DNA of 64,000 nt, from contig NZ_JAQYUS010000001.1 of assembly GCF_030686865.1 (NCBI RefSeq), positions 248,001-312,000 of the forward strand. Direction: 5' to 3'. Source of the stretch: Kaistella sp. SH40-3. GTDB taxonomy: Bacteria; Bacteroidota; Bacteroidia; Flavobacteriales; Weeksellaceae. Each line of letters begins with the position of its first letter. Positions within the stretch are counted from its first letter, which is position 1. Shown one piece after another: positions 1 through 7,881 of the stretch. The position numbers and the translations under genes were made by a program. The notes below the pieces were generated by a model. That model had not been told where the DNA came from, made no database searches, and saw only the letters and a list, made by a program, of their open reading frames with translations.

Positions 1-378
1 ATCTAATCCCAGAACAGTAACAATTAAAATTAAGAGATTGACCTGATCTGGTGTTTTAAAAGCAATGGCTAAATCCGTTCGAAACAGATAAGAAAAAATA
101 ACAAAAATTAAAGAAGCAGTTACAACACTCAAGGTTGCGGTAGATATTAATTTCTTGGAATCTTCCACTTTTTCCGCAAACCTAAAAAAAGTAGTTTCCA
201 TACCGTGTGAGAGGAGAACGATGATTATTCCCGCCACAGAATAAAAATCAATAAACGGCGCTAAAGCCGAAGGACCAAATCTTTCTGTAACAAATGGCGC
301 AATAATAAACGGAAAAAGCCGAATAATAACAGTGCTTAAACCATAGATTGCCGTTTGTCCCAATAATTTTTTATACAA
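1..378 (-). CDS. Oligosaccharide flippase / polysaccharide biosynthesis protein (5' part only)
   Basis: The first 126 codons of a gene that runs off the left edge. The translation begins LYKKLLGQTAIYGLSTVIIR and continues with hydrophobic segments separated by RFGPSALAPFIDFYS and HGMETTFFRF, the style of the Wzx/MATE-like polysaccharide flippases of Bacteroidota, which move lipid-linked glycans across the inner membrane. The start is placed at a TTG at 376-378: the reading frame closes upstream at a TGA and no in-frame ATG precedes the conserved YKKLLGQTAIYGLS stretch. The gene is divergent from pyrC. The start codon is an inference from conservation and the family call from style; a related MVF-type transporter cannot be excluded from the N-terminus alone. 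Confidence 0.7.
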   Translation of the reverse strand, partial: MYKKLLGQTAIYGLSTVIIRLFPFIIAPFVTERFGPSALAPFIDFYSVAGIIIVLLSHGMETTFFRFAEKVEDSKKLISTATLSVVTASLIFVIFSYLFRTDLAIAFKTPDQVNLLILIVTVLGLD

Positions 379-480
379 AATTTCTGAATTTCTGCAAATA
401 TAATTAAAATAGCGATTCCATTTTAGAAGTCAATAAAGGAGAATCCTCAATATTCATTTTTTTAAACCAACCTTAAATTT

Positions 481-488
481 TACATTTG
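481..488 (+). promoter_or_regulatory. Candidate -7 box (TACATTTG) for pyrC
   Basis: TACATTTG is an exact match to the Bacteroidota -7 consensus TAnnTTTG, 50 bp before the pyrC ATG. No clear TTTG -33 element is visible at the expected distance, so support is moderate. Confidence 0.4.
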
Positions 489-538
489 TTGGACTAATAA
501 ATCTCTTAAAATTCGTCTAATTTCACCTTTAAGTCAAA

Positions 539-1873
539 ATGAAAACACTCATCAAAAACGCTAAAATTGTTAATGAAAATCAGATTTCTGAAAGCGATAT
601 TCTTATTGAAAATGAACTTATTTCTAAAATAGAAAAGAACATTTCTGAAGAAAACATCGATCAAATCATTGAGGCTTCTGGGAAATATCTTTTACCTGGA
701 ATTATTGATGATCAAGTACATTTTCGCGAACCAGGCTTAACCTGGAAAGGAGATATTGAAAGTGAATCTAGAGCAGCAATTGCAGGCGGAATCACCAGTT
801 TTATGGAACAGCCAAATACGGTTCCGAATGCAGTGACGCAAGAATTATTAGAAGAAAAATATAAAATTGCCGCCGAGAAATCATTTGCCAATTATTCATT
901 TTTAATGGGTGGCACGAATGATAACTTAGAAGAAGTTTTAAAAACCAATCCACGAAATGTGGCGGGAATAAAATTATTTCTCGGTTCTTCAACTGGAAAT
1001 ATGTTGGTCGATAATCCAGAAACTTTAGAAAAGATTTTCAGCAGTACAAAAATGCTGATTGCCGTTCATTGCGAAGATGAAGCCACCATTAGAAAAAACA
1101 CTGAGATTGCAAAACAAAAATATGGTGAAGACATTCCAGTTTCCCAACATCACTTGATTAGAAGCGAGGAAGCGTGTTTTATTTCTTCGAGTAAAGCGAT
1201 TGAGTTGGCAAAAAAAACCGGAGCGAGATTGCATATATTTCATGTTTCCACGGCGAAAGAAACCGAACTTTTTAGAAGTGACATTCCATTAAAAGAAAAA
1301 AAAATCACGGCGGAGGTTTGCGTTCATCATCTTACTTTCACCAATGAAGATTACGAAACCAAAGGAAACTTCATCAAATGGAATCCTTCAGTTAAAACGC
1401 AGAAAGACAAGGACGGACTTTGGGCAGCGCTTTTGGATGATCGAATTGATGTAATTGCAACCGATCACGCTCCGCATACTCTAGAAGAGAAATCTCAGAA
1501 ATACCTGCAAGCGCCGTCTGGTGGACCATTGGTTCAGCATGCTTTAAACATAATGCTGGAAAACTTTAAAAAGGGTAAAATTTCTTTAGAGAAAATCGTG
1601 GAGAAAATGTGCCATAATCCGGCCATTCTTTTTGAAATTGAAAAACGTGGTTTTATTAAAGAAGGATATAAAGCAGATTTAGTTCTGGTCGATTTAAATG
1701 ATGGCTACACTGTTTCCAAAGAAAATATTTTATACAAATGTGGATGGAGTCCATTGGAAGGAACAGAATTTCATTCTAAAATCACGCATACTTTTGTCAA
1801 TGGATTTTTAGTTTTTGAAAATGGAAAAATTTCAGAAGAAAAACATGGCGAAAGATTGCTGTTTGACAGGTAA
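539..1873 (+). CDS. pyrC: Dihydroorotase, class I
   Basis: Cyclises N-carbamoyl-aspartate to dihydroorotate, third step of de novo pyrimidine synthesis, in the cytoplasm. 444 residues, the usual class I length. Visible landmarks: DDQVHFREPG (metal motif near residue 60), Lys145 in GIKLFLGSS (carbamylated metal-bridging lysine in the family), HCEDE, HVSTAKE, and ATDHAPH near the C-terminal metal aspartate. The first His of the usual HxH pair is Gln here (DQVH rather than DxHVH); I recall the same variant in other Bacteroidota dihydroorotases, so the enzyme is probably active. ATG start follows a short leader. No other pyr genes adjoin; the gene stands alone, divergent from the flippase. Confidence 0.93.
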   Translation: MKTLIKNAKIVNENQISESDILIENELISKIEKNISEENIDQIIEASGKYLLPGIIDDQVHFREPGLTWKGDIESESRAAIAGGITSFMEQPNTVPNAVTQELLEEKYKIAAEKSFANYSFLMGGTNDNLEEVLKTNPRNVAGIKLFLGSSTGNMLVDNPETLEKIFSSTKMLIAVHCEDEATIRKNTEIAKQKYGEDIPVSQHHLIRSEEACFISSSKAIELAKKTGARLHIFHVSTAKETELFRSDIPLKEKKITAEVCVHHLTFTNEDYETKGNFIKWNPSVKTQKDKDGLWAALLDDRIDVIATDHAPHTLEEKSQKYLQAPSGGPLVQHALNIMLENFKKGKISLEKIVEKMCHNPAILFEIEKRGFIKEGYKADLVLVDLNDGYTVSKENILYKCGWSPLEGTEFHSKITHTFVNGFLVFENGKISEEKHGERLLFDR

Positions 1874-1930
1874 TTACAATTTATTTCAAAATAACATTAG
1901 CACATAACTGGAGTCAAAAAAATCACATCA

Positions 1931-2557
1931 ATGAAGTCAAAAATTTCACAGATTATATTAATCATCGTTTTTGCAATTGACTTGTTTTTGATTTTCACTA
2001 ATAAAATAGATTTGCGTTTTTTCACCAAACCGCTTTTGATTCCTATTTTGATTTTAATGTATTTCTCTAGAGTGAAATCAGAAAAAACTCAGTTGAATCT
2101 ATTTTTTATTTCGGGATTAGTGCTCAGTTTTTTTGGAGATTTGTTTCTTCTTTTTAAATGGGGTTTTCTACCCGGATTAGGAAGTTTTTTAGTGGCTCAT
2201 TTATTTTATATAATTTCGTTTAAGAAGAAATTGCAAAAACCAATATCTGAAATTTGGCCGATAATACTTAGTATCTATGCCTCAATCTTATTCGTTTTTC
2301 TTTTTCCTTATTTAAAAGAAATGAAAATTCCAGTAACTATTTATGCGATTGTAATTGCGACGATGATGTACAACGCAATTAAAACGCACAATAGAAATTT
2401 GATTATTGGGGCACTTCTATTTCTCATTTCAGATACGCTGCTTTCCATTAATCTTTTCTTGAAACCCTTGCTAATTCTCAATTTAATGGTGATGATTACT
2501 TACATTGCTGCGCAGTGGTTTTTGGTGAAAGGAATGATTTCAGATGAAAAGAATTAG
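1931..2557 (+). CDS. YhhN-family membrane protein (lysoplasmalogenase-like)
   Basis: 208 residues made up almost entirely of hydrophobic helices, about eight predicted membrane spans. The stretch ISGLVLSFFGDLFLLF followed later by GALLFLISDTLLSINLF carries the two acidic positions typical of the YhhN/TMEM86 family, whose characterised members hydrolyse the vinyl-ether bond of lysoplasmalogens. Whether this organism makes plasmalogens is not evident, so the substrate is uncertain. It lies 57 bp after pyrC in the same direction and could be read from the pyrC promoter. A weak AT-rich hairpin follows it. Confidence 0.75.
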   Translation: MKSKISQIILIIVFAIDLFLIFTNKIDLRFFTKPLLIPILILMYFSRVKSEKTQLNLFFISGLVLSFFGDLFLLFKWGFLPGLGSFLVAHLFYIISFKKKLQKPISEIWPIILSIYASILFVFLFPYLKEMKIPVTIYAIVIATMMYNAIKTHNRNLIIGALLFLISDTLLSINLFLKPLLILNLMVMITYIAAQWFLVKGMISDEKN

Positions 2558-2562
2558 GATTT

Positions 2563-2590
2563 TAAAATGATTTCCTTAAAAATCATTTTA
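2563..2590 (+). terminator. Weak hairpin after the YhhN gene
   Basis: An 11-bp AT-rich stem (TAAAATGATTT / AAATCATTTTA) with a 6-nt loop starts 6 nt after the stop codon. The U-tract is short and interrupted, so termination would be weak. Confidence 0.4.
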
Positions 2591-2639
2591 ACAATTTAAC
2601 TGCTCCGACTTTAGCCATTTTTTATTTTAACTTTTATTT

Positions 2640-2741
2640 GGACGCCTGTTTCCGCCTTCCGTTCCCGCTTTTTTAATTGGTGACTTCGACAAGCTCAGCC
2701 ACCAATTAAAAAGAGCTCCACTCAAGTCGGGGCGAAGTTTC
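2640..2741 (-). repeat. Structured dispersed repeat, type A
   Basis: A GC-richer island in an otherwise AT-rich 332-bp gap. Its core is a long inverted repeat: TTAATTGGTG (about 2674-2683) and its complement CACCAATTAA (about 2699-2708), extended by T/A runs, enclosing ACTTCGACAAGCTCAGC. The loop motif CTTCGACAAGCTCAG is, from memory, a very widespread bacterial palindromic repeat sequence. On the minus strand the flanks read CCCGACTTGAGTGGAGCTC before and AGCGGGAACGGAAGGCGG after the stem, which resembles the element at 7656-7812. No coding frame fits. Probably a non-autonomous mobile repeat or a structured RNA; boundaries are approximate. Confidence 0.6.
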
Positions 2742-2889
2742 TGGTATTTTAACACATTCGTTTTATACTAAAAACATGTGGTTATTCTATCGAGGAATAT
2801 GAATTGTGATTTCAATTTGATATTCATAACATTTTATATAATTTCCTAAGACGAAAATTTAATCTTAAATTTAAATCAAAATTAAAAGT

Positions 2890-3771
2890 ATGAATTTATA
2901 TACACAGCCAATGCTCAAAGAAGATGCATTGAAAGATAAAGTAGCCGTTGTAACTGGCGGTGGAAGTGGACTCGGAAAAGCAATGACAAAATATTTCCTG
3001 CAGTTAGGAGCAAAAGTAGTCATCACTTCCCGAAATTTAGAAAAGTTACAAAACACTGCAAAAGAATTGGAAGAAGAAACGGGCGGAAAAGTTTTGTGCG
3101 TGCAGTGTGATGTAAGAAACTGGGAAGAAGTTGAAGCCATGAAAGATGCGGCTATAAAAGAATTCGGACAAATCGATATTCTTTTAAACAACGCTGCCGG
3201 AAACTTTATTGCACCAACCGAAAGATTAACTCATTCAGCCTTTGATTCTATTTTAGATATTGTTTTAAAAGGAACAAAAAACTGCACCCTTTCCATCGGA
3301 AAATACTGGATTGAAAATAAAATCCCTGGCACGGTTTTAAATATTGTCACCACTTACGCCTGGACAGGTTCTGCATACGTAGTTCCATCTGCCTGTGCGA
3401 AAGCCGGAGTTCTCGCGATGACCAGAAGTTTAGCCGTAGAATGGGCGAAATATGGAATCCGTTTTAATGCAATTGCGCCAGGACCGTTCCCTACCAAAGG
3501 TGCTTGGGAAAGATTATTACCAGGAGACTTGGCTGAGAAATTCGATATGCGTAAAAAAGTACCATTAAGAAGAGTTGGTGAACATCAAGAGTTAGCGAAT
3601 TTGGCTGCTTATTTAGTATCCGATTATTCTGCTTATATGAATGGTGAAGTTGTAACCATCGATGGTGGCGAATGGCTGCAAGGTGCGGGAGAGTTTAATA
3701 TGCTTGAAGAAATACCGCAGGAAATGTGGGATATGCTTGAAATGATGATTAAAGCGAAAAAATCCAATTAA
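2890..3771 (+). CDS. SDR-family oxidoreductase resembling 2,4-dienoyl-CoA reductase
   Basis: 293-residue Rossmann short-chain dehydrogenase. TGGGSGLGKA near residue 22 is the NADP(H)-binding glycine motif and LLNNAAGNF the NNAG-type motif. In place of the usual catalytic YxxxK the sequence is SACAK: the Lys is kept but the Tyr position holds Ser. The peroxisomal/mitochondrial 2,4-dienoyl-CoA reductase branch of the SDRs also lacks Tyr at that position, and GNFIAPTERL fits that branch, so a role in oxidation of unsaturated acyl-CoAs is the best inference. IDGGEWLQGAGEF is the typical C-terminal part. Single gene, ended by a strong terminator. Confidence 0.85.
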   Translation: MNLYTQPMLKEDALKDKVAVVTGGGSGLGKAMTKYFLQLGAKVVITSRNLEKLQNTAKELEEETGGKVLCVQCDVRNWEEVEAMKDAAIKEFGQIDILLNNAAGNFIAPTERLTHSAFDSILDIVLKGTKNCTLSIGKYWIENKIPGTVLNIVTTYAWTGSAYVVPSACAKAGVLAMTRSLAVEWAKYGIRFNAIAPGPFPTKGAWERLLPGDLAEKFDMRKKVPLRRVGEHQELANLAAYLVSDYSAYMNGEVVTIDGGEWLQGAGEFNMLEEIPQEMWDMLEMMIKAKKSN

Positions 3772-3787
3772 GTTTAATTCAAAATAT

Positions 3788-3822
3788 AAAAGCTCAATAT
3801 GTAACAATATTGAGCTTTTTTT
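3788..3822 (+). terminator. Intrinsic terminator after the SDR gene
   Basis: Perfect 13-bp stem AAAAGCTCAATAT / ATATTGAGCTTTT with loop GTAACA, followed by T residues, starting 17 nt after the stop codon. Confidence 0.85.
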
Positions 3823-3846
3823 ATACTTATATTAAAAATCTACCTC

Positions 3847-6069
3847 ATGAATTTTAAATTTCTAAAGCCAATGGTCGCATTGGCAATTGCTTTTTCTGTA
3901 AATTTATTTGCTCAGAATGATGCACCAAAGTACAGTTATACCGACGCGTTTAAACCGTATTTCTATCTCAATAATGGAACAGAAACTCGTTCTGCAAGCG
4001 GACAACCCGGACACAACTATTGGCAGAACAGTGCTGATTACGTTTTAAATGCAACATTGAATGAAGCAAAAAATGAAATTTCAGGATCCGCGGAAATTAT
4101 TTACACCAATAACAGTTTTGATGATTTAGGTTTTCTGTGGCTGCAATTGGATCAAAATTTATTCAAAAAAGATTCCCGCGGCAATGCCGTAGTTCCAATG
4201 TCTGGAAGTAGAAATGGAGCAAAAAGCCAAGAATTCGATGGTGGTTATACCATTAAATCAATAGAAATTCTTTCGGCTAATGGAAAAAACTTAAAGGTAA
4301 ATCCAACCTACACGATTTCAGATACAAGAATGCAGATTGATCTTCCACAAGATTTGAAAGCGAAAGGTGGCGTTATAAAATTTGTAATTAATTATTCATT
4401 TGTTTCACCGAATTATGGTTCCGACAGAATGGGAGTAGAAGCCACGAAAAATGGTAAGATTTTCACCATTGCGCAATGGTTTCCAAGAATGTGTGTCTAC
4501 GATGACATCATGGGTTGGAATACTTTACCTTATTTAGGCGCCGGTGAATTTTATCTGGAATATGGCGATATCACTGCAAACTTAACCGTCCCAAGCAATC
4601 ATTATGTAGTTGCTTCCGGTGAATTATTAAATCCAAAAGAAGTTTACTCTAACGACCAAAACAAAAAATGGGATCAAGCGAGAAACAGTGACAAAACGGT
4701 AATTATTCGTTCTGCTGCAGAAGCAAACGCTACTGCAAAAACTTCTACATCAACTAAAACTTGGAAATATAAAATTGAAAACACACGGGACTTTGCGTGG
4801 GCTTCTTCGTCGTCCTTTATTCTCGATGCAGTTAAAATTAATTTACCAAGTGGAAAGAAATCTTTAGCAATTTCTGCTTATCCGGTAGAAAGTGATGGAA
4901 ATGCAGCATGGGGAAGATCGACAGAATACACCAAAAGTTCTATTGAACATTACTCAAAAAGATGGTATGAATACACCTATCCAACCGCTGTAAACGTTGC
5001 AGGAAATGAAGGTGGCATGGAATATCCAGGGATTGTATTTTGTCACATGAATTCAAAGGGAGCAGATCTTTGGGGAGTAACCGATCATGAGTTTGGCCAT
5101 AATTGGTTTCCGATGATTGTAGGCTCTAACGAAAGATTATATGCTTGGATGGATGAGGGATTAAATACATTCATCAATGGTATTTCTGAAAAGGACTTTA
5201 ATAATGGAGAATATTATCAACCGAAAACACTTCAGCAAATGTCTTTCGGTTTTAATAATGATAATATGGAACCCGTCATGACAGCGCCAGATAATTTAAA
5301 GGAAAGAAATCTTGGGTTTTTAGGTTACTATAAACCAAGTGCGGGACTGCAAATGTTGCGTGAAAATATTTTGGGTGAAGAGCGTTTCGATAAAGCGCTT
5401 CGAGAATATATTAAGAGATGGGCTTTCAAACATCCTACTCCAGATGATTTTTTCAGAACCATGGAAAATGTTTCAGGAGAAGAACTGAACTGGTTTTGGA
5501 GAGGTTGGTTTTTAAATAAATGGAAAATCGACCAAGCCGTAAAAAGCGCAAAATACGTAAACGGTGATTTTACAAAAGGAGTAATTATTAAAATTGAAAA
5601 CATCGGACAATTGCCAATGCCTGTAAACTTAGACATTAAATTTAAAGATGGAACGATTCAAAACATAAAATTACCAGTAGAAATTTGGAAAAGAAATACG
5701 GAATGGACTTTTGAAGTTCCAACCAAAAAAGAAATTTTGTCGGTCCAATTAGATCCAAAAGGAAGTTTGCCTGATGCGAATCCTGCAGACAACATCTTAA
5801 AAATGGAATCTGGAAATGCCGAAAAAATTATTTTAAGTAATTATACCGGTTCATTTACGAGTAAGCAAGTTCCCATAAAAATAGTTTTGAAAGAAGAAAA
5901 TAATAAATTGGTAGCTCAAGTTGAAGGTCAACCTGCTTTTCCATTGGATTATGATGGATCAGATAAATTCAGTTTCACCATGGCGGGAATTGAATTAGAG
6001 TTCGCTAAAGACAAGAAAAGTTTCAAACTGAATCAAGCTGGTCAAAGTTTCACTTTCACAAAAGAATAA
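3847..6069 (+). CDS. Secreted M1-family metallopeptidase
   Basis: 740-residue zinc aminopeptidase-like protein with a signal peptide ending near LFAQN. HEFGHNWFP is the HExxH zinc motif (about residue 415) and WMDEGLNTF supplies the third zinc ligand, Glu. GNEGGMEYPG corresponds to the GxMEN substrate-recognition motif, here with Tyr in place of Asn, so aminopeptidase specificity may be altered. An N-terminal beta-domain precedes the catalytic domain and a C-terminal beta-rich segment (about 590-740) follows. No type IX sorting domain is visible, so a periplasmic location is likely. Probable role: peptide degradation for nutrition. Monocistronic, between two strong terminators. Confidence 0.9.
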   Translation: MNFKFLKPMVALAIAFSVNLFAQNDAPKYSYTDAFKPYFYLNNGTETRSASGQPGHNYWQNSADYVLNATLNEAKNEISGSAEIIYTNNSFDDLGFLWLQLDQNLFKKDSRGNAVVPMSGSRNGAKSQEFDGGYTIKSIEILSANGKNLKVNPTYTISDTRMQIDLPQDLKAKGGVIKFVINYSFVSPNYGSDRMGVEATKNGKIFTIAQWFPRMCVYDDIMGWNTLPYLGAGEFYLEYGDITANLTVPSNHYVVASGELLNPKEVYSNDQNKKWDQARNSDKTVIIRSAAEANATAKTSTSTKTWKYKIENTRDFAWASSSSFILDAVKINLPSGKKSLAISAYPVESDGNAAWGRSTEYTKSSIEHYSKRWYEYTYPTAVNVAGNEGGMEYPGIVFCHMNSKGADLWGVTDHEFGHNWFPMIVGSNERLYAWMDEGLNTFINGISEKDFNNGEYYQPKTLQQMSFGFNNDNMEPVMTAPDNLKERNLGFLGYYKPSAGLQMLRENILGEERFDKALREYIKRWAFKHPTPDDFFRTMENVSGEELNWFWRGWFLNKWKIDQAVKSAKYVNGDFTKGVIIKIENIGQLPMPVNLDIKFKDGTIQNIKLPVEIWKRNTEWTFEVPTKKEILSVQLDPKGSLPDANPADNILKMESGNAEKIILSNYTGSFTSKQVPIKIVLKEENNKLVAQVEGQPAFPLDYDGSDKFSFTMAGIELEFAKDKKSFKLNQAGQSFTFTKE

Positions 6070-6093
6070 GAACATTAGAATTTTTAAATAATT

Positions 6094-6134
6094 AAAAGCC
6101 GTTTCACAAGTTATTTTGTGAAACGGCTTTTTTA
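6094..6134 (+). terminator. Intrinsic terminator after the M1 peptidase gene
   Basis: Perfect 16-bp stem AAAAGCCGTTTCACAA / TTGTGAAACGGCTTTT with a 6-nt loop, then a T-run. Confidence 0.87.
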
Positions 6135-6181
6135 TTTAAGATGTTAAATGAAAGCATCATTTTCAACTTAGTTGCAACAAA

Positions 6182-6208
6182 AAACGCTCTGATTTCTCAG
6201 AGCGTTTA
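6182..6208 (-). terminator. Terminator of tRNA-Gln
   Basis: Stem AACGCTCTGA / TCAGAGCGTT with a TTTC loop; on the minus strand it is followed by a T-run, directly downstream of the tRNA. Confidence 0.75.
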
Positions 6209-6219
6209 ACCTTAATTTG

Positions 6220-6290
6220 TAGACCCACAGGGATTCGAACCCCAACTGACGGTACCAAAAACCGGAGTGCTACCGTTACACCATGGGTCT
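6220..6290 (-). tRNA. tRNA-Gln (TTG anticodon)
   Basis: Cloverleaf read on the minus strand: acceptor AGACCCA pairing with TGGGTCT, D arm GTG..CAC, anticodon loop TTTTGGT (anticodon TTG), T arm GGGGTTCGAATCCC, discriminator A. CCA is not encoded. The outermost anticodon-stem pair (27-43) is a C/T mismatch. It has its own promoter and terminator. Confidence 0.93.
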
Positions 6291-6308
6291 GTCATTATTT
6301 TGGTGGTG

Positions 6309-6336
6309 CAAATCTAGAAAATTATTTCTTATCAAA
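6309..6336 (-). promoter_or_regulatory. Promoter of tRNA-Gln
   Basis: On the minus strand TTTG (6336-6333), a 16-bp spacer, then TAGATTTG (6316-6309), a near-ideal match to the Bacteroidota TTTG / TAnnTTTG promoter, 18 nt upstream of the mature tRNA 5' end. Confidence 0.68.
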
Positions 6337-6384
6337 CAATTATTTTTCAAAAAAAATTTAAAAAAGTAATAATTATAATTTCAA

Positions 6385-6419
6385 TTGACTTTTATTCAAG
6401 TTTAAATTCCGTATTTTTG
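6385..6419 (+). promoter_or_regulatory. Candidate recA promoter
   Basis: TTGAC (6385-6389) and TATTTTTG (6412-6419) fit the -33/-7 pattern with a slightly long 24-bp gap. The ATG lies 17 nt after the box. No LexA-type palindrome was recognised. Confidence 0.5.
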
Positions 6420-6436
6420 AAAAAATAATTTTACAA

Positions 6437-7444
6437 ATGAGCAGCATCGAAGATAAGAAAAAAGCACTGGCTTTAGTGCTAGACAAATTAGATAAAACCT
6501 ACGGTAAAGGAACGGTAATGACCTTGGGAGGCGCTTCTGTTGATGATACCATCGAAGTAATTCCGTCGGGATCATTAGGGATTGACATGGCTTTAGGTGT
6601 GGGCGGTTACCCAAGAGGAAGAGTTATTGAAATCTATGGTCCGGAATCTTCGGGGAAAACGACTTTAACTTTACACGCGATTGCAGAAGCACAAAAAGCC
6701 GGCGGAATTGCAGCGTTTATTGATGCTGAGCACGCATTCGACCGTTTCTATGCTTCCAAATTAGGAATTAATTTAGATGACCTGATTATTTCTCAGCCAG
6801 ACAATGGTGAACAGGCATTAGAGATTGCGGATAATTTAATCCGTTCGGGCGCAGTTGACATTGTCGTTATTGACTCTGTTGCGGCTTTGACTCCAAAAGC
6901 GGAGATCGAAGGTGAAATGGGAGATTCTAAAATGGGACTTCATGCAAGATTAATGTCTCAGGCGTTGAGAAAATTAACAGGAACTATTTCTAAAACAAAA
7001 TGTACCGTAATTTTCATCAACCAGTTGAGAGAGAAAATCGGTGTAATGTTTGGAAACCCTGAAACGACAACGGGTGGAAATGCTTTGAAGTTTTACGCTT
7101 CGGTAAGGATTGATATCAGAAAAGCGAGTGCGCCGATAAAAACAGGTGATGAAGCAGTAGGAAGTCGTGTGAAAGTGAAGATTGTGAAAAACAAAGTTGC
7201 ACCTCCATTTAAAATGGCAGAATTTGACATCATGTACGGGGAAGGAATTTCTAAAACCGGAGAAATCTTAGATGCGGCTGTTGATATGGCAATCGTGAAG
7301 AAAAGCGGTTCTTGGTTCAGTTATGGAGATACCAAATTGGGACAAGGTCGTGATGCGGTTAGAGATATGTTGAAAGATAATCCTGAACTTGCTGAAGAAC
7401 TGGAAGGTAAAATCAGAGAAGAGATTAAAAATAAAAAAGCATAG
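6437..7444 (+). CDS. recA: Recombinase RecA
   Basis: 335 residues, the usual length. Binds single-stranded DNA as an ATP-dependent filament, performs strand exchange and stimulates SOS repressor cleavage. GPESSGKT at residues 68-75 is Walker [15 protein letters not shown] is Walker [22 protein letters not shown] holds the L2 DNA-binding loop and the conserved Gln. The C-terminal tail is acidic then lysine-rich ([16 protein letters not shown]). The ATG start gives a standard N-terminus. Transcribed alone, with a terminator 40 bp beyond the stop. Confidence 0.98.
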   Translation: MSSIEDKKKALALVLDKLDKTYGKGTVMTLGGASVDDTIEVIPSGSLGIDMALGVGGYPRGRVIEIYGPESSGKTTLTLHAIAEAQKAGGIAAFIDAEHAFDRFYASKLGINLDDLIISQPDNGEQALEIADNLIRSGAVDIVVIDSVAALTPKAEIEGEMGDSKMGLHARLMSQALRKLTGTISKTKCTVIFINQLREKIGVMFGNPETTTGGNALKFYASVRIDIRKASAPIKTGDEAVGSRVKVKIVKNKVAPPFKMAEFDIMYGEGISKTGEILDAAVDMAIVKKSGSWFSYGDTKLGQGRDAVRDMLKDNPELAEELEGKIREEIKNKKA

Positions 7445-7478
7445 AATATCGAGTTGATATTTATACGGCTTTAAATTT

Positions 7479-7506
7479 AAAGACAGCGATTGCGCTGTCT
7501 TTTTTG
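7479..7506 (+). terminator. Intrinsic terminator of recA
   Basis: Stem AAAGACAGCG / CGCTGTCTTT with an ATTG loop, followed by a T-run. Confidence 0.85.
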
Positions 7507-7655
7507 TTTTAAAAATTGAATCGTCAAGAATCGAGCTGTTTTTTCGGAAATTAGTTTTAGTAATTGCGGCGGACTTTAAGACATAATTATATTCGCATTT
7601 TCACTCACATTAAAATTTCTTATATTTTTTGAAAACCGGTCTTCTTTACTGAAAT

Positions 7656-7812
7656 CCTGCTTTGCAATAGGGATAGAAACGGAAACCCCGGAAAAGGCGT
7701 TGGGAATGCAATGGCTTGAGGAGTTGCAGTGGATAGCCCGACCCGAGCGGTGGGAAAATTGTAGAAAAAAAATTGTAAGCGGCTGCGAGGGAATTGCCCA
7801 AAAAAAATTGAC
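7656..7812 (+). repeat. Structured dispersed repeat, type B
   Basis: A GC-rich, G-biased stretch in the 437-bp gap between recA and htpG, clearly unlike the surrounding AT-rich DNA. It contains CTGCTTTGCAATAGGGATAG, GGAGTTGCAGTGGATAGCCC, GACCCGAGCGG, an inverted ACAATTTTCCC-type arm around an A-run, and ends AGCGGCTGCGAGGGAATTGCC. I recall very similar sequences scattered through Chryseobacterium genomes, so I call it a dispersed repeat; that is recollection, not a search. It shares the order CCCGAC-GAG-GG, A/T-rich stem, AGCGG, GGCG-type end with type A at 2640-2741. An 80-codon frame on the minus strand is an artefact of base composition. Confidence 0.6.
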
Positions 7813-7881
7813 AAAGTGTCACTTTCTTTAGAATGGTGTTTTATTTGAGAATTGAATTTCATAATTTAAAAATCAATTAAC

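Noticed and set aside
7620-7862. An 80-codon open frame on the minus strand across the type B repeat
   Set aside because: Its composition follows the GC-rich repeat and the antisense of adjacent AT-rich DNA; no start signal, conserved motif or neighbour supports it.
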